Shown piece by piece: positions 1 to 12,980 of a DNA stretch of 64,000 bases (positions within the stretch are counted from its first letter, which is position 1; each line of letters starts with the position of its first letter). The DNA is taken from contig LSYV01000005.1 of assembly GCA_001584585.1 (NCBI GenBank), positions 258,807 through 322,806 on the forward strand. Reading direction: 5' to 3'. Made by a program: the position numbers and the translations under genes. The DNA comes from Gonium pectorale. Its lineage: Eukaryota > Chlorophyta > Chlorophyceae > Chlamydomonadales > Volvocaceae. The notes beneath the pieces are model-generated. The model made no database searches and was not told where the DNA came from. It saw only the letters and a program-made list of their open reading frames with translations.

Positions 1-3000
1 ACTCCCCTCAGGCGCGTCCAGAGGCGGGCCTGTGGGTGGCGGGTGGCTCGGTTCAGACGGCTGGCTAGACGGCGTGTCAGGGGACATCGGTGGTGGCGGT
101 GGAGGAGGAGGAGGAGGAGGCGGTGGGGGATTCTGCCCAGAAGTCGGGGAGGTGGGGGTGGACGGAGGTGGAGGTGGGGGCGGGGGAGGCGGGGGAGGCG
201 GCGCTACGCCGCCGGTCGGCTCGCCCAGCGGCGGCAGTGTATCCGGTGGGTCGGGCCACATCGGCGCTCCTGGTGCAAATTCATTGTATGGGATGTCAGG
301 AGGAGGTTGATGCGGCGGAGGCGGCAGTGGCGGCGGCTGGCTGGGTGTTCCTGGCGGCGGTGGAGGTGGGGGCGGAGGAGGAGGGGGACGGCTCGGGGGC
401 ACGGGGGACAGGGGTGGCTCCCAAGGAGCAGAGAACGTGTCCGGGGCCCGCGGCTTGGGCGGCGGCGACACTGGCCACAGTGGAGGTGCAAAGGGTGTGA
501 ACGGCGCCGGAGGCTGTTCCGGCACCGGCGGCCCCGGGTCTGGTCCGGGCGGTGCCGGCGGCGGTGCCGGCGGCGGGAGGAACGGCGGCGCGATGGGCGA
601 GGTGGGCTCGCCCGGTTGCGCAGCCAGCCTATTGTCCGAGCGGCACAGGAAGGGCAGCCTGTCGCTGCACTGCCGGTCGTCCCAACGGTAGCAGTAGTTG
701 CCGCCGCCGTCCCCCACCATCTCCGCCGCCACACACGCCTGGTTGCCACCGAAGTTGTCTGGTTGGTAGTTGAGCTTGGCGGCCACGGCGGGCAGCGCGC
801 AGTCGCCCGATGCTGGCGGGTTGAAGGCGCTAAAGGCGGGTGTGGTGTCGTTGGCGTACCAGAACCACAAGCTGCTGTCCACATAGTTGCGGTGGAGGCC
901 GATCCAGATGGAGGGGTCGAAAAGCTGGGGCGGCAGGGTGTAGTAGGGTGGAAAGGGGAGGGTTGGGTAAGCGCTTGCGGATGCCTAGCAGCGCAAGCGA
1001 CCTGGCCATGCCCCGGCGCTGGCCCCAAGCCCACCGCCAGCCCCAGCGCCCAATGCCGTCACACTCCCCTTCCAACCATTCACGCCCATTGCACTCCCAG
1101 CCCGGCCATGCTCCTGCACTCCTTCCCAGCACGTGCGCCTAAACCCCGCCACGTCTCTTTCTGACCCCAGCCATGCCGAGCCTGTGCCTAAGTCCCGTCG
1201 CCTCCCCGGTCTCAAAGGGCGCACCCCCGTCACGTCCGCCTCTAGTGCCGCCATGACCCCGTTGAAGGTGGCGCTGTCCTCGAAGAAGGCCAGCACCGAC
1301 AGGTAGGCCGAGCACAGCGCGTCCGCCTCCTCGAACGACGCGGCGCCGGGCACGTAGAGCCAAAAGGTGGAGCCGTCCAGCGTCACGTTGCGCAGGGCAG
1401 GGACTGTGGGTGAGACGGGCCGGGGCACGGGGTCGGGGCTTAATGCGGGCTGCTCAGTCCGTGGGCAAGCACAGCGGTGAAAGGGGGGCAGGGCGCGCGA
1501 TGGCGAGAGGCTATACAATGGAGCCGGATGCGTTGCGTGGGAGTGCGCATGTGGACAATGCACGTGCACAGCGGCATCGGACACGGGCAGGGGCGGCAGG
1601 AGCGTCAGTGCCAGCTCTAGAAGGCAGAGGCCCAAGTAGACGACAAGCAGGACTCTAGGTCCTCGCTCCCTTGGCTTGCCCACTCACTTGAGGCCTGAGG
1701 CGGCGACGGTGGCGGTGATATGGCGGGCGGCGGCGCGTCCACGTCCGTGTTGACACCGCGCAGGAACTTGCAGATGAAGGGGTGCGGCTCCAGGCAGTCC
1801 GTCGCCGCCCACTGGCCGCTCCACAGCTGGTCCGCTGCGGCGCAGTCGCTGCCCTCCGTGTCCGTGAACGGCAGCCCAAAGTTGTCGTACACGGACGGGC
1901 CGCCGTCCACCCAAGCAAAGGAGGACTCCCCGGAGCTCAGCTGCGGTACGGGGCGATCGGGGCAATCGTGATCGACATGAGCGGGGCGTGAGGGCGAGGC
2001 CGCGAGCAGATGCTGGACACGGCGAGACAGTCGCAGCGGGACCGGCACCCTGAGAGCTGCACTCCTTGATGAAAGGCTTCATCGTGTCTTATGCACACCC
2101 ACCTGCACGGCCCTCGCTTTCTGTACTCGTTCCTCCGCCTGCGCTGCATTCTGCGCCCTGTGTCCTTAGCCCGACCCCATCCCGTCGCCTCCCTTGGCGC
2201 ACCTGGTCGTATCCAATCCACACGCTCTCCTCTCCACTCGCCAGTGATGAGTCGCCGCTAATGCCGGACCACACGACGCTGAACTCATCCGCGGAGTGGA
2301 AACTCGCCAGGAAGCCGCCGTTGTTGCTGCAGTACGACATGGCCTGACTATACGGCAGCGCCGCACCGTACAGTGAGTACAGGTACAAGCCGCGCCGCAC
2401 GCTGGTGGGCGTCGAGCCCGGCGGCGGCGGCGGAGGGGGCAGTGCCGAGGGCGGCGGTGACACGGAGGCGTCGGGCGTGGCGGCCTTGCAGAGGAAGGGC
2501 AGCTCCACGCCGCAGCCCGCAGGCACATACGCGTACTGGTCGGTCGGGTCCACGCTCACGCACGACAGCACCGGCCACTTGCCCGTGTACACCCCCGCCT
2601 TCCATGCGGTGAAAGGCGGCGGTGTGGTGCCGTCCAGGGCCGCATAAAGGCCGTTCAGGGCTCGAATGCCGATCCACAATGCAGACTCCCCCGACTGGGC
2701 CGCCATGGGCGGCGCCATCATGGGCGGCTCGCCGGCGGCCGGCAGCGGCGGCCACGGTGGCGGCGACGCGTCAGGCGGCGGCGCGACGGCTGAGGCGCCC
2801 GCCGTGGCGCCGTTGCTGGAGAGGTAGCCCTGCAGCGCCGACATCACGTCCACATACTCCTGTGCGTCCGCTGGAACCGCCAGGGCCCCTCCGGAGTCCA
2901 GGGATGCGCAGTAGCGGCTGGCGGCGGCGAAGCTGCGTGGGGCCATGACCAGCGTGTAGGTGTAGTCACCGCTAGCACGCGTGAAGCGAAACTGCAGCTG

Positions 3001-5378
3001 GTTGGCGCTCACAGGGGAGGCTGGCGGCGACGGCGGCGGTGTGGCCGCCACGTCGGCCTGCTTGCAGAGGTACTGCAGGCCCCGGCTGCACAGCTGCTGC
3101 GACCAGGCTCCGCTGCGGTCGAGGTGCATGCCCGCACAGCCCGCGCCCATCAGCTCAGTGGACGCGCCGTACATGTACGACCCAAAGCCGGAGAACGACA
3201 GCGGGCTGCGGTCAGCCCACTGCCAGTCGGCACCGTACGAGGTGCTCCGCATCCGCAGGCCGACCCATATGGGCTTGTACGAATGTGTGTATGGCAAGGT
3301 GGAAGACGTAAAGCCGTTGGCGGCTAGTGCCGTCAGCAGCGCTGACAGCACGCTGCTGAGCGTGGCGGCGCTGTCGAACGATGCCAGGTGGCCCGCGGGG
3401 CTGAGCGCCCGGCACTGCTGCTGCGCCGCCAGCCATGCCTGCGCGCCGCCGCTGCCGCTGTCGCCCAGGAGTGTGTAGGTGTGGTAGCCAATCACAACGG
3501 AAACTGCAAGTGGCGGGAAGGAGGCACTTATGTAGGCACACAACAGGACGCAATAGCTCCCTCGCACCGCAGCTCACCCTGCGGTGCTCCCCGTCTGCGG
3601 GTATGTACGCATGGCGTCGCGCCCGTGCGCGCGCGGTCGCGAATCCCGCACTGCCGGTCTTGCTGTCTGGAGGTCAGCCCAGCTCAGCCCAGTTCACCAG
3701 CCCAGCCCAGCAACCCAAAGTTAAGTTGCTCGGGGTTCTTTGTGTCGGGTCGGGCGTGATAAGAGGGTCCACGGGCTGCCGGCTAGGATGCCTTTGATTT
3801 GCTAAATCGTAAACCTGTTTCCTGCGCTCTGTATCACATACGTAGTACGACAGGGCTTGGGAGCGGTTTGCGCTGTGGTGAGCCCGCGCATGGGCATCCG
3901 TGTCCATGGCTACTTGCCCAACCAATGTGCGGGACGGCGACGGCAAGCCCACAGCGCTGCCCGTACCTTGTGGATACGACGGGTAGGACGCGTCAAAGGG
4001 CGGCGGGGGTGACGGAGGCGGCGGCGGCGACACGCCGTTGGCCGGTGGCCACGGCGGCGGGGCCGCAAAGGAGGCGTCTCCCACACACCAGTATGGCAGC
4101 GCCGTGCTGCAATCCACGTCCAGCCAGGCCCCCTGGAATGGTGTGCCGGTCGCTGTGTTGACGCCCAGCTGTGCCGCAACGCAGTCCAGGGCGGCGCCGT
4201 CCTGGCTCCAGTGGGCCGGCGCCCACACGTCCTGCCAGTCGGCCAGGCCGGCCTGCACAACCAGTACCCCGGGTGCAAATCGAGGGCCATGTGAAGGAAG
4301 GCACACATCGCAACATCGCGCCAAGACCACGGCTCGGACCATCGCGCCAAGGCCACGGCTTGCATGATCCCGTTCCCTTAAGGATGGTCCATATCCTCAT
4401 CCCCTTGGCTCCTGCAGCCAGCGCGCCTGTTGCCCTTGCGCCTGCCTGCCTGCATGCCTCCCCCCCACGCCCTTCTTTTCTGCCCCCCCGCCCACCACGC
4501 CCTCCCGAGCCAGCAGCGCACCTCCCGCATGCTTGTCGTGCCCCGTCCAGCTGTGAAGTAGAACCAGCCCTCGGTGTCCGCGTCGCTGACGCCCAGCCAA
4601 ACGGCCGTGCTGGGCGAGAGGTAGGAGAAGGTCAGCTCGTACGCGGACACGGCCGACGCATAGTCGGTTAGGTCGGCGGGGTCCGCCAGGTGGCCGCCCA
4701 GCAGGCGGCAGCTGTCCTCAGCCCGATCAAAGGCCAGCGGAGCCGAGAAGAGGGCCCAGCGGCGACCGTTGATAGTAGTGAACCACGGGGAATCGCCATA
4801 GATACCGTCGGCTGTGTACGCTGGAGGCGGAGGGCTTGGTGGCCGAGGACTAGGGGGATGAGGGCTGGGTGGCAGCGGGCTGGGCGGCTCCGGGCTCGGA
4901 GGTGGTGAAGGCGGATGCGGGCTGGGGGGCCGCGGACTCGGCGGCTCCGGGCTGGGCGGCTCCGGGCTAGGCGGTAGCGGGCTTGGCGGCAGCGGGCTTG
5001 GCGGTAGCGGGCTGGGTGGCTCCGGGCTGGGCGGCTCCGGGCTAGGCGGCATGGGCTGGGCGGTAGCGGACTGGGCGGCTCGTGGCTGGGCGGCAGCGGG
5101 CTTGGCGGCTCCGGGCTTGGCGGCTCCGGGCTTGGCGGCTCCGGGCTAAGCGGAGTCTGTGCGCCTACGGGCTGTCCCGTCAGTATTAGGCCCACAGCCA
5201 CCACCAGCAGCACCAGCCACTGCCGCGCGGGCAGCCGTCGTCTTCGCCCGCCCGACCGCTTGTGGCATCTCTCCACAGAAGCTGAGGCAGCAAGACATAC
5301 AGGGGCGCCACGATCGCAGCTGGAGTGCCCCAGCATCCAGCGGGGCATCGGCGGCAGGAAACGCCGCTGCCCTCTCAA
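1..5378 (-). CDS. C-type lectin-like domain protein with proline-rich stalk (partial, 3' end beyond window)
   Basis: Exons read on the minus strand: 5378-4522, 4252-3967, 3503-2203, 1940-1688, 1403-1225 and 924 to beyond 1. The N-terminus has a basic stretch and a hydrophobic segment ([14 protein letters not shown]) that could be a signal peptide or signal anchor. It is followed by about 100 residues of [14 protein letters not shown] repeats typical of hydroxyproline-rich algal wall proteins. Five C-type lectin-like domains follow, separated by proline-rich linkers; they end with LPYWC, LQYLC, LPFLC, PFIC and LPFLC and carry WLGV/WVGL/WIGI/WIGY/WIGL core motifs. A final Pro-rich tail reads to the window edge. 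Phases match at every junction, except that exon 1 is 857 nt where 858 is needed (see finding). A role in extracellular carbohydrate binding or matrix adhesion is inferred from family. Calcium-site motifs were not verified. Confidence 0.82.
4830..5155 (-). repeat. 15-bp-class tandem repeat encoding PPSPEPPSP stalk
   Basis: Imperfect tandem repeats encode alternating Pro-Pro-Ser-Pro-Glu and Pro-Pro-Ser-Pro-Leu units of the lectin protein stalk. The repeat contains an apparent one-base deletion near 5050-5055 that throws the downstream part into another frame. Confidence 0.8.
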
Positions 5379-6197
5379 CGGCTGTGCTCACAACATCTCC
5401 AGCGACTTTCGACCACCCTGGACGCCACCTATTGCCGGCGTCAGGCACCGTGTGCGACAATGGCTCGTGCCGACGACGTGCGGCCGCTCAGGAGGACACT
5501 GGGCCGCGGTGGAGAGGGGGGAGGAGAGCTCCCTTCAGTCGTGAGAGACGCGCGTGCAGGCGCGCAGGCTATCAATCGAACCCACGGTGAAGACGTACAT
5601 GAACCTCAGGCAGATTGCCACACCCAGAGGGGCCCAGAGTAACAACAAGGACATTTGGACACTTCGGCCACCGCGCGTGTATTAGCCGTCTTACAAATGG
5701 GACATAAGGCACCTTCAACAACGCTTACTACAACGTGCAGACCAGAGCGGCAGTTCTGCTCCCCGCGCCTCACCCCAAACGCTCTTCGAAAATTGCCCTC
5801 GCCGCTCCACGCGCAGCGATATATTTGGTAGATAACTTTAAGGCGTATACGAATGCGGCCTGCTCAGCGTGTGCTGCGGAGTTTGGTCGCTCAACAAGTG
5901 TGGCTGTCACGTATGATGAATGAATTGAGGCAGCGTTGGAGTATTATGTACCTCTTGTATGAAAGTAATCTGCAAGGCCAAAGCCAGCTCCACACATGCC
6001 GTGTCGTAGAAGCGCTGCCCTCGCCATGCCTGCCCTATGTTCCATGAGCTCAAGAACAACGCTGAGGCATGTATGAAACGTGACGACCTCCGTGCACTTC
6101 CGAGTGTTGCAGTGCTTCTTTGGGGCCTGACCCTTCCAAGAAATGATTTTCTCTCGCAAGTCATGAGGCTCTAGCAATCTGTTGCACAACTGAGACT
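5379..6197. promoter_or_regulatory. Divergent intergenic region between lectin-like gene and AP-4 epsilon
   Basis: 819 bp separate the two start codons, so this stretch must hold both promoters. No convincing open frame, RNA gene or repeat is visible. I do not see an unambiguous TATA box at a sensible distance from either start. Confidence 0.45.
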
Positions 6198-9100
6198 ATG
6201 GCATCACTGCGCGAGAAGATAGCTCAGGGGCTGAAGACGGGGCCAAAGTTCTTGAAGGAATTCCGCGAGTTTGACAACTTGGTGAAGGTGGGCATCGAAG
6301 GATGTTGATCAGCATGCCTCGGGACGGACGGGACAGGGCACAAAACCCAGCTTCTACGTCATGCGGCCTCTCCCCTACTCTTGTCCCATCAGGCGATTGG
6401 AGAATGCAAGTCGAAAGCGGAGGAGGACCGCATTATCACCCAGGAGCTGGAGCTTCTCAAGCAGCGACTCAGCGATCCGAAATTGGACAGGAGTCGCGGC
6501 AAGGAGTACATGATCCGCCTCATATACTGTGAGATGCTGGGACACGATGCTAGCTTCTCGTATGTAAAGGCGCTGCAGTTCGCCAGCGACCCCAACATCC
6601 ACACGAAGAAGGTATGCGTCCTGGCACTTGATCCCGCAGACCTGGGGTCGGAGGGCATGCGGTAGGGGGCTGGAGGTGGGGGCTGCGGGGAACGGACGCA
6701 ACGGCATCGTGGGTTTGGACTTCTGGCCCCGCCCACACAGCCCGTCTGGCTGCTGCTCACTGGCTGTTCAAAGGACGGCAAACGCTTTGTGCATATGTTC
6801 ACAGCCTACAGGTTAAGTTACGAGTTTCCCTCGTTCTTGTGCGCCAGGCCGCATACCTGGCGCTCACGCAGTTCCTGGACTGCAACAACCAGTTGGTCCT
6901 CCTGCTGGTAAACACCCTTCTATCGGACATGAAGTCAGATAATTACCTGATTGGTGAGGACTAGCGGGCCCGTCCATGGCATACCAACTGTGCCATCGTG
7001 CTTCTCTTACTGCATGTTCGGTGTCTGTGCACGGAGGTTGTGCGGGGGCGCACGTGCCGGCACGCGCCGCTTGCTTCCTCGGGAATGATATGAAGAGATG
7101 ATATGCAGCCCGGTAAGGTAGGGATCTGCTCAGCTACCACCGCCTTGCCCCCATCGCCGCGCCACCCGGGCCGTCCCTCCAGTGTGCACGGCGCTGGTGG
7201 CGACCACCAAGCTGATTGGCGCGGACTTGGTAAACGCGGTGTACCCCGTGGTGGTGGAGCGGCTGCGCCACCCCAAGGAGCACGTCCGCAAGAAGGCCGT
7301 GCTGGCGCTGCACTGGTTTGCCAGCCTGGACCCCCGCCGGGACGGCCCGCTGGCGGGTGTGGAGCTGGACAAGCACTTCAGGACTATGCTCTGTGACAAG
7401 GTGGGCGCAGCGGGAGGGCGATGGGCGGGCGACGTGGAGTCTTGTAAGTCAGGACGACGATGCCCAAGGTCATGGGCGAGATAAAGGACGCTGGGAGAGC
7501 TGTAGAGTGCCGGGTGCCTCGTCTTCGTGGTTTGGGTCAACGCTGCTGCTGGCATTTTTGGCCTCGCACGCCTAAGCTCAGTTTGGCCTCAAGCCCCTCA
7601 GCGCGCCTATTGGCTGCTGGCAAAGTTATCCTCGTGCGATGAGGACCCGTGCCCAGGGATTCCTGCTGCACAAACCTCATGTTGACCGTGCGATCCTTAC
7701 TTCCGGCGAGCAGCAAATAGATGCGGTAGCTTATCCTGCCTTGCAGGACCCGTCGGTAATGAGCGCAGCGCTCTGCGCCCTGCACGACTGCATCAAGGCG
7801 GACCCGCGACCCTACAAGAACCTCATCCCGTCTTTCACCAGCATCCTCAAGCAGGTGCGGTCCGGGTAAAAGGCCCACAGGGTACCTGCAGAGGAAGAGA
7901 CTTGCGAGGGTAAAGCATTGGAACATTTCGCTCATACGCCGTTGGTAGATTGGTTGCTCACACCCGGCTCCCCGCCTGCAGGTGTCGGAGCATCGGCTGC
8001 CCAAGAGCTACGACTATCACCGCTTCCCCGCGCCCTTCATCCAGGTGCGGCTGCAACCGCAGGAAGCGGTGGGGGTTGTTGCTCTTAAGGGTGTGGCTAT
8101 TCAAGGTCCCGGCAAGCCAGTTCATATGTCTCGCAGCAAGTCTTAGCTACGATGCTGCACCACGCCTTTTCCCCCAGATCAAGCTGCTCAAGATCTTGGC
8201 TGCGCTGGGTGCCGGCGATCGCGCTTCGAGCGAAAACATGGCGGCCGTGCTGCACCAGGCGCTGCGCCGCGCGAACACCAGCCACACCATCGGCAGTGCC
8301 ATCATCTACGAGTGCGTGCGCACCATCACCACCATCTACCCCAACCCGGCGCTGCTGGCCGCCGGTAAGGGGCATCAGCAGGACGATGGGACGCGAAGGG
8401 TAGGGTGAAGAGCCGAAAGCGTTGGGCCGCGGACACGCGAGCGACGGCTATGGGCTTGCGCGGGCGGCTCATGCCCGCTTGTAATATACTGATATTGGAT
8501 GCTACGGGATGTTCCGTGGCAGCTGAGACGCATGCTGCTGGTCGAACCGCTTCCATAACAGCTGGAGGCTGCTGGCGAAGACCAGCGTGTCGACATGGCT
8601 GTTTGTCGCCCCGAATCCCCCGGCAGCTGCGGAGAGCATCTCAGCCTTCCTGCGCTCGCCCTCGCACAACCTACGCTACGTGGGCATCGACGCGCTGGCC
8701 GGCATCACGGCACTCAACCCCGCGGCGGCGGCGGAGCACCAGGTGGCGGTGCTGGACTGCCTCGAGGTGGGGCGGTTGGCGCGGCGGGTTCGGTGGGGTT
8801 TGCGGGAGTAGCGGGAACGGGGCGGGGCAATCCTGGGCAGTAGCATTGATGCTAACAAATGGGCTCTCACGGTGGGAATAGCCCGCACGCACATTCCTTG
8901 CAGTAGACGTTTACCAACGTTTACCGAGGCGGTCTCGCTCTTTCCGGCTACGCTTCTCGTTGCCGCTCGCCAGGACCCTGACGATACGCTCAAGCTCAAA
9001 ACGCTGGAACTGCTGTACAAGATGACCAAGGCGAACAACATTCAGGTACGGGAGATGAAGGCGCCTGAACGACAGGACACGATGGCGGCATAGCACCACT

Positions 9101-12100
9101 GACCAGCATTAGTGCTCGGGCCCCGTTTCGCCCGTGCCTCAGTTCCCATTCCTCCGGCTCCGACTCGGACTTCCCTACTGGAGCCGCTCGCGGTGTGCCG
9201 ATGCTGGCATCGGGGCCGGGCCCAGCAGACGCACCGGCCTCGCAGCCAGCTCGAGTTGCCGCATGAGTTCGTGCGTGCAGTTAGCCCGGCATTGCTTTCT
9301 ATTTCCCCTTTATGGTGCGCGTGCTAGGCGTGCACCCACTGGATCCCCCCACCACTCTCCGTGGTAGGTCATCGTGGACAAGATGATGGGCTACCTGGCC
9401 ACCTGCCCCGACGAGCACATCCGGCGGGACATCGTGCGCAAGGTGCGGGTGCAGCTAGCACGGCACACGCCTGTTGGCGCCACTCGTGCTCGTGCTTGAG
9501 CATCCGTGAAGGGAGGAACCGCAGCACGGACAGGCACGGTCGTCGAAGAGCCATACTGCAGCAGAGGGCCTCGTGGTACTTCCCAGGCAACGGGTCGTGG
9601 CGCCAGGCATGTGCGGCTAGTGGCATGGGGAGCACCCAGTGCACTACAGCACGGTGCCGGCAATACGTGATGCCCCTACTCGCCTCTGACGTCTGGCGAC
9701 CCGTCGCCCCCGCCCCACCCAGGTCAGCGACCTGGCGGAGCGCTACGCGCCATCGCCCTCCTGGTTCGTGTCCACCATCAGCGAGGTCTTTCGGCTGGGC
9801 GGCGAGCACGTGGACGACGGCGCGGCGCACCGACTGACAGCGCTCATCGCGGAGCAGGACGCGGAGCTGCACGGCAGCGCGGTCGAGGCTTACCTGGCGC
9901 TCCTGGACGGGGAGGGAGGCGCGGGAGCGGGCGGGCAGCAGGCGGGCGGACCGCGGAAGAAGCTGCCCGAGACGATTCTGCTGGTGAGCGATGGCTTGAC
10001 CTGCGCGGGACCTGGTGCCTGACGGACACACCAATGCTGCTTGATGTCGCGTGCTGCTGCAGCATGGGATGCCCCGCAATTTGCTGACCAGGAGCACCGC
10101 GCTGTGCAGACCACCGTACATGTCCTTCCGCCGGCCTTGCAGGTTATCTGCTGGGTCCTGGGTGAGTACGGGCACCTGGCCCGCAGGCCGCCGGCTGCCG
10201 TGCTGTCGCGGCTGCTGGGAGTCCTGACGGCCCACAAGTCTGCCACGGACCGCGTGCGTGCCACACTGCTGTCCGCCCTCACCAAGCTGGCGGCGCACAC
10301 GGGCGGCGCGGCCGGTCCGGTGGGCACTGCGCTCCTGCAGCCGCACAGCAGCGGCGGCAGCAGCCCGGGCAGTGACGCTGCGGCGTTCGTGCACGCGTGC
10401 GCCAACAGCCAGAACCTGGACCTGCAGCAGAGGGCGCACGAGCTGCAGGCGCTGCTCGGGTGCGGAGGGGGGAAGAGGGGGCAGGGAATGGCAACGGGAA
10501 GGGACACTATTGGCTGCTGTGCGTTCTGCCGCAACTGAGGAGGTGGTCAGTTGGCGCGGGCAGGGCAGGGCAGGGCAGGGCCGCTGCGCGGCGTTTATTG
10601 CCTCGCACACATGCGAACGCGTGGGAACCCCTACACCGCTGTACGCAGTCGGTGCGCACCATTCAGCAAGTGATCCTCAGGGGCAGCAGTTGGTGCATAC
10701 GTTGTAATTTCTAACTGGCTTCCCCGCCTATATGTCCCCGCGTTCCAGGTGCCCTCCCTCGCTGCTGGCTGCCGCGCTGCCCGCTGACGCCGCCCGGCAG
10801 TCCTTCAGCGCAGCCGAGCTGGCCGAGGTGGCCGCGCTGCCCTTCCTGGACAGCATGGTGGAGCGAGCCCTGGCTGCAGGCGCGGCGCCCTACCTGACTC
10901 CAGAGGCGCGCGGCAAGGCGACGGAATTGCAGGCCAAAGGTGGGCATGTGGTCTCTGCCAGGAAGGCGGAGGCGAGCGCGTACATCTGCTGCTTGGACGA
11001 TCGGGTTCCGTGCCCTGAGTCTCCCCTCGCAGGGTGAGAGGCAAGCTGATGACCCCCTCGTTCGTTCCTCCTGCTGTCAATGCTGCTTTGCAAACCTCAG
11101 GTCTGCGCTTCGAGGCGTACGAGCCAGCACCATTTGCGGTGCCGCTGTCGGGTGCGTCTACGTCCTACGGCACGGCGGCCGCCGCCGACGCGCGGTCCGG
11201 GCCCTCATCCTCTGGCCCCTCGGGCAGTGCGGCCAGCACCTACAGCTCCGCGGCACCGGCCGAGCCGCAGCTGGTGCTGAAGGGGGCCGGGGGCCGCAGG
11301 TGGGGCCCGGCACAATACGATGGCGAGCAGGCGCCAGGCCCCAGCGCCTCCGGCTACAGCGCAACAGCAGCCTCCCCTGGACCCTCCGCTGCGCCACCAG
11401 CAGCCTCGTCATCGGCGCCACGCAGCGGGCATCATTCCCGGACACCTTCAGGGGCGGCGCTGGAGCGGGAGCGCCTCGCGGCTTCTCTCTTCGGTGGCGG
11501 TGGTGGCGCGCCGCTGCCGGGACCTGGACCAGCTGCGGCGCGGCCGCCAACGCAGGCGCCGCCCCCTGCCGGGGCTGGTCAACGGCAGCCGCCCAACGGC
11601 GCGGCACCCGCGGCGAAGCCCCAGCCCCAGCGCGCCTCCGCGGCCCCAAGCGCCATGGACCTCCTTATGGACTTGGACGTGCCGGCGGCTGCAGTAGCTG
11701 GTGGCGTGGGCCCCTCCGGCAGGGCTCCGCAGTCCGGCCCAAGTCCAGGCCAGGGCGGCGACTGGATGGACTCCCTCATGGGGGGTGGCCCTGGCCCTGG
11801 TTCCGGAGGATTCGGGATGGGGGCGCTGCTGCCGGACCTGGGCATGGGTGGCGGAGCGGCTGTGGGCGTGGCGCACCCGCGCGGACACGGGTCGCAGCAG
11901 GGGCCGCTCCTTGGAGGCCTCCCCAACGGCGGCGGGATGGCGGTCGGCGGCATGGGCGGGTACGGTATGCCGGCGCAGCCGTTGCAGTACGGGGGCCCGT
12001 CAGCGCCTGGACTGGGGATGGGAGCCGGCGGGATGGCTGGGGTGGGCGGGCCAGGCTTTGGCATGCCCGGAATGCCGCCTGGCCACCAGCCGCAGCCCCA

Positions 12101-12230
12101 GCCCTGGCAGATGCAGCCGGGCTCGGGGTTTGGCCCTGCCGCGCGGCCACACGCGGCGATGCCGCCGCAGCAACAGCCCGTTAGGCCGGCCGCAGCGGGA
12201 GCAGATCCGTTCGTGGACCTGCTTGGGTGA
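6198..12230 (+). CDS. AP4E: AP-4 adaptor complex subunit epsilon
   Basis: Large subunit of the heterotetrameric AP-4 coat, which sorts cargo at the trans-Golgi network. Exons: 6198-6287, 6393-6611, 6848-6953, 7183-7400, 7747-7854, 7982-8044, 8178-8364, 8627-8766, 8974-9045, 9368-9442, 9723-9983, 10143-10459, 10749-10939, 11101-12230; these sum to 3177 nt (1058 residues) with consistent phases. The N-terminal two thirds is an adaptin alpha-solenoid with segments characteristic of plant AP-4 epsilon: CKSKAEEDRI, KEYMIRLIYCEMLGHDASF, LPKSYDYH, IKLLKI, YVGID, ICWVLGEYG and LQQRAHELQALL. The last exon encodes about 375 residues rich in Gly, Pro, Ala and Met with short acidic-hydrophobic motifs (LLMDLDVP, WMDSLM, DPFVDLLG). 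The beta-sandwich ear of the family is not obvious there. The start is the first ATG in frame with the conserved solenoid. Confidence 0.93.
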
Positions 12231-12540
12231 CATGACCGCGGGTTCTGAACGCACATACGGTACTGGGTTGGTGCTTCCGCGTTGCATGTTTTATTGATTG
12301 ATCAGTGTGTAGGGCGGCATATGTGGCAGCAAGAGGGACCGGGGCTGCTGATCGTGGCCAGGTGGCGCATCCGTTGTTTGTGCTCGGCAGGCCTGGTCCG
12401 GCCGAGCGGATAGGGCTAGGTGGTCCATGCGCAGTGGCAGTGGGCATGCCTGTTTACAGTTTTGGGCTTTCCACTGCATAAGGCATGTTTCGTCACTCTT
12501 GCGCGGTGCAGTTGTGTCCCATGCTGCTGACTCAGATCTC

Positions 12541-12545
12541 TGTAA
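12541..12545 (+). terminator. Candidate polyadenylation signal TGTAA for AP-4 epsilon
   Basis: TGTAA is the usual poly(A) signal in volvocine algae. This copy lies about 310 nt after the AP-4 epsilon stop codon. A TTACA (TGTAA on the minus strand) at 12577-12581 would serve the convergent gene whose stop is at 12981, so the two 3' ends may abut or overlap. Confidence 0.45.
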
Positions 12546-12980
12546 GAAAACCCACCGGGATTTCCCACCTACGATGTTACACCAGTCCTTGCTTTCTGGC
12601 CTAATTACGTGCTTCCGCAGCAATCTGGCCAACCATCGTCACGCGCTGTACCATTCTTCCGTTGCACACAGTACTCAACCTCAACTACTGTTAACTGACA
12701 CGGCAGTGTCCGGTAAAGAATGCCTACGCTAAACATGCGTTTTCATGTCCCAACGACACTCGCAGTGAGCAGCAGGTTGTTGCACACCGCGCCGTCGACG
12801 CCCTCGCTGCAACACGTCCCCGCGGATCAAACAACGTAATACCACTCTGTGGCACTGTCAAGCATCGATGCATCATGCGTGCTTTCGCCGTACACTCCTG
12901 GCGCACACGCGCCCCCTGGCTCCACACTGCGCCAGCTGGCCCGGATCTCCCATCCGCGAAGAAGCCCTAGCGCCAAACGC

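Noticed and set aside
43..1164. 373-codon plus-strand frame rich in Arg and Trp
   Set aside because: It is the complement of the proline-rich linkers and a lectin-like domain of the minus-strand gene. GC-rich repeat sequence opens frames on both strands.
9369..10610. 413-codon minus-strand frame
   Set aside because: Antisense to well-supported AP-4 epsilon exons and without recognisable domains.
10940..12184. Long plus-strand frame overlapping the last AP-4 epsilon exon
   Set aside because: Arg/Gly/Trp-rich alternative-frame shadow of the exon 11101-12230; no splice or family support.
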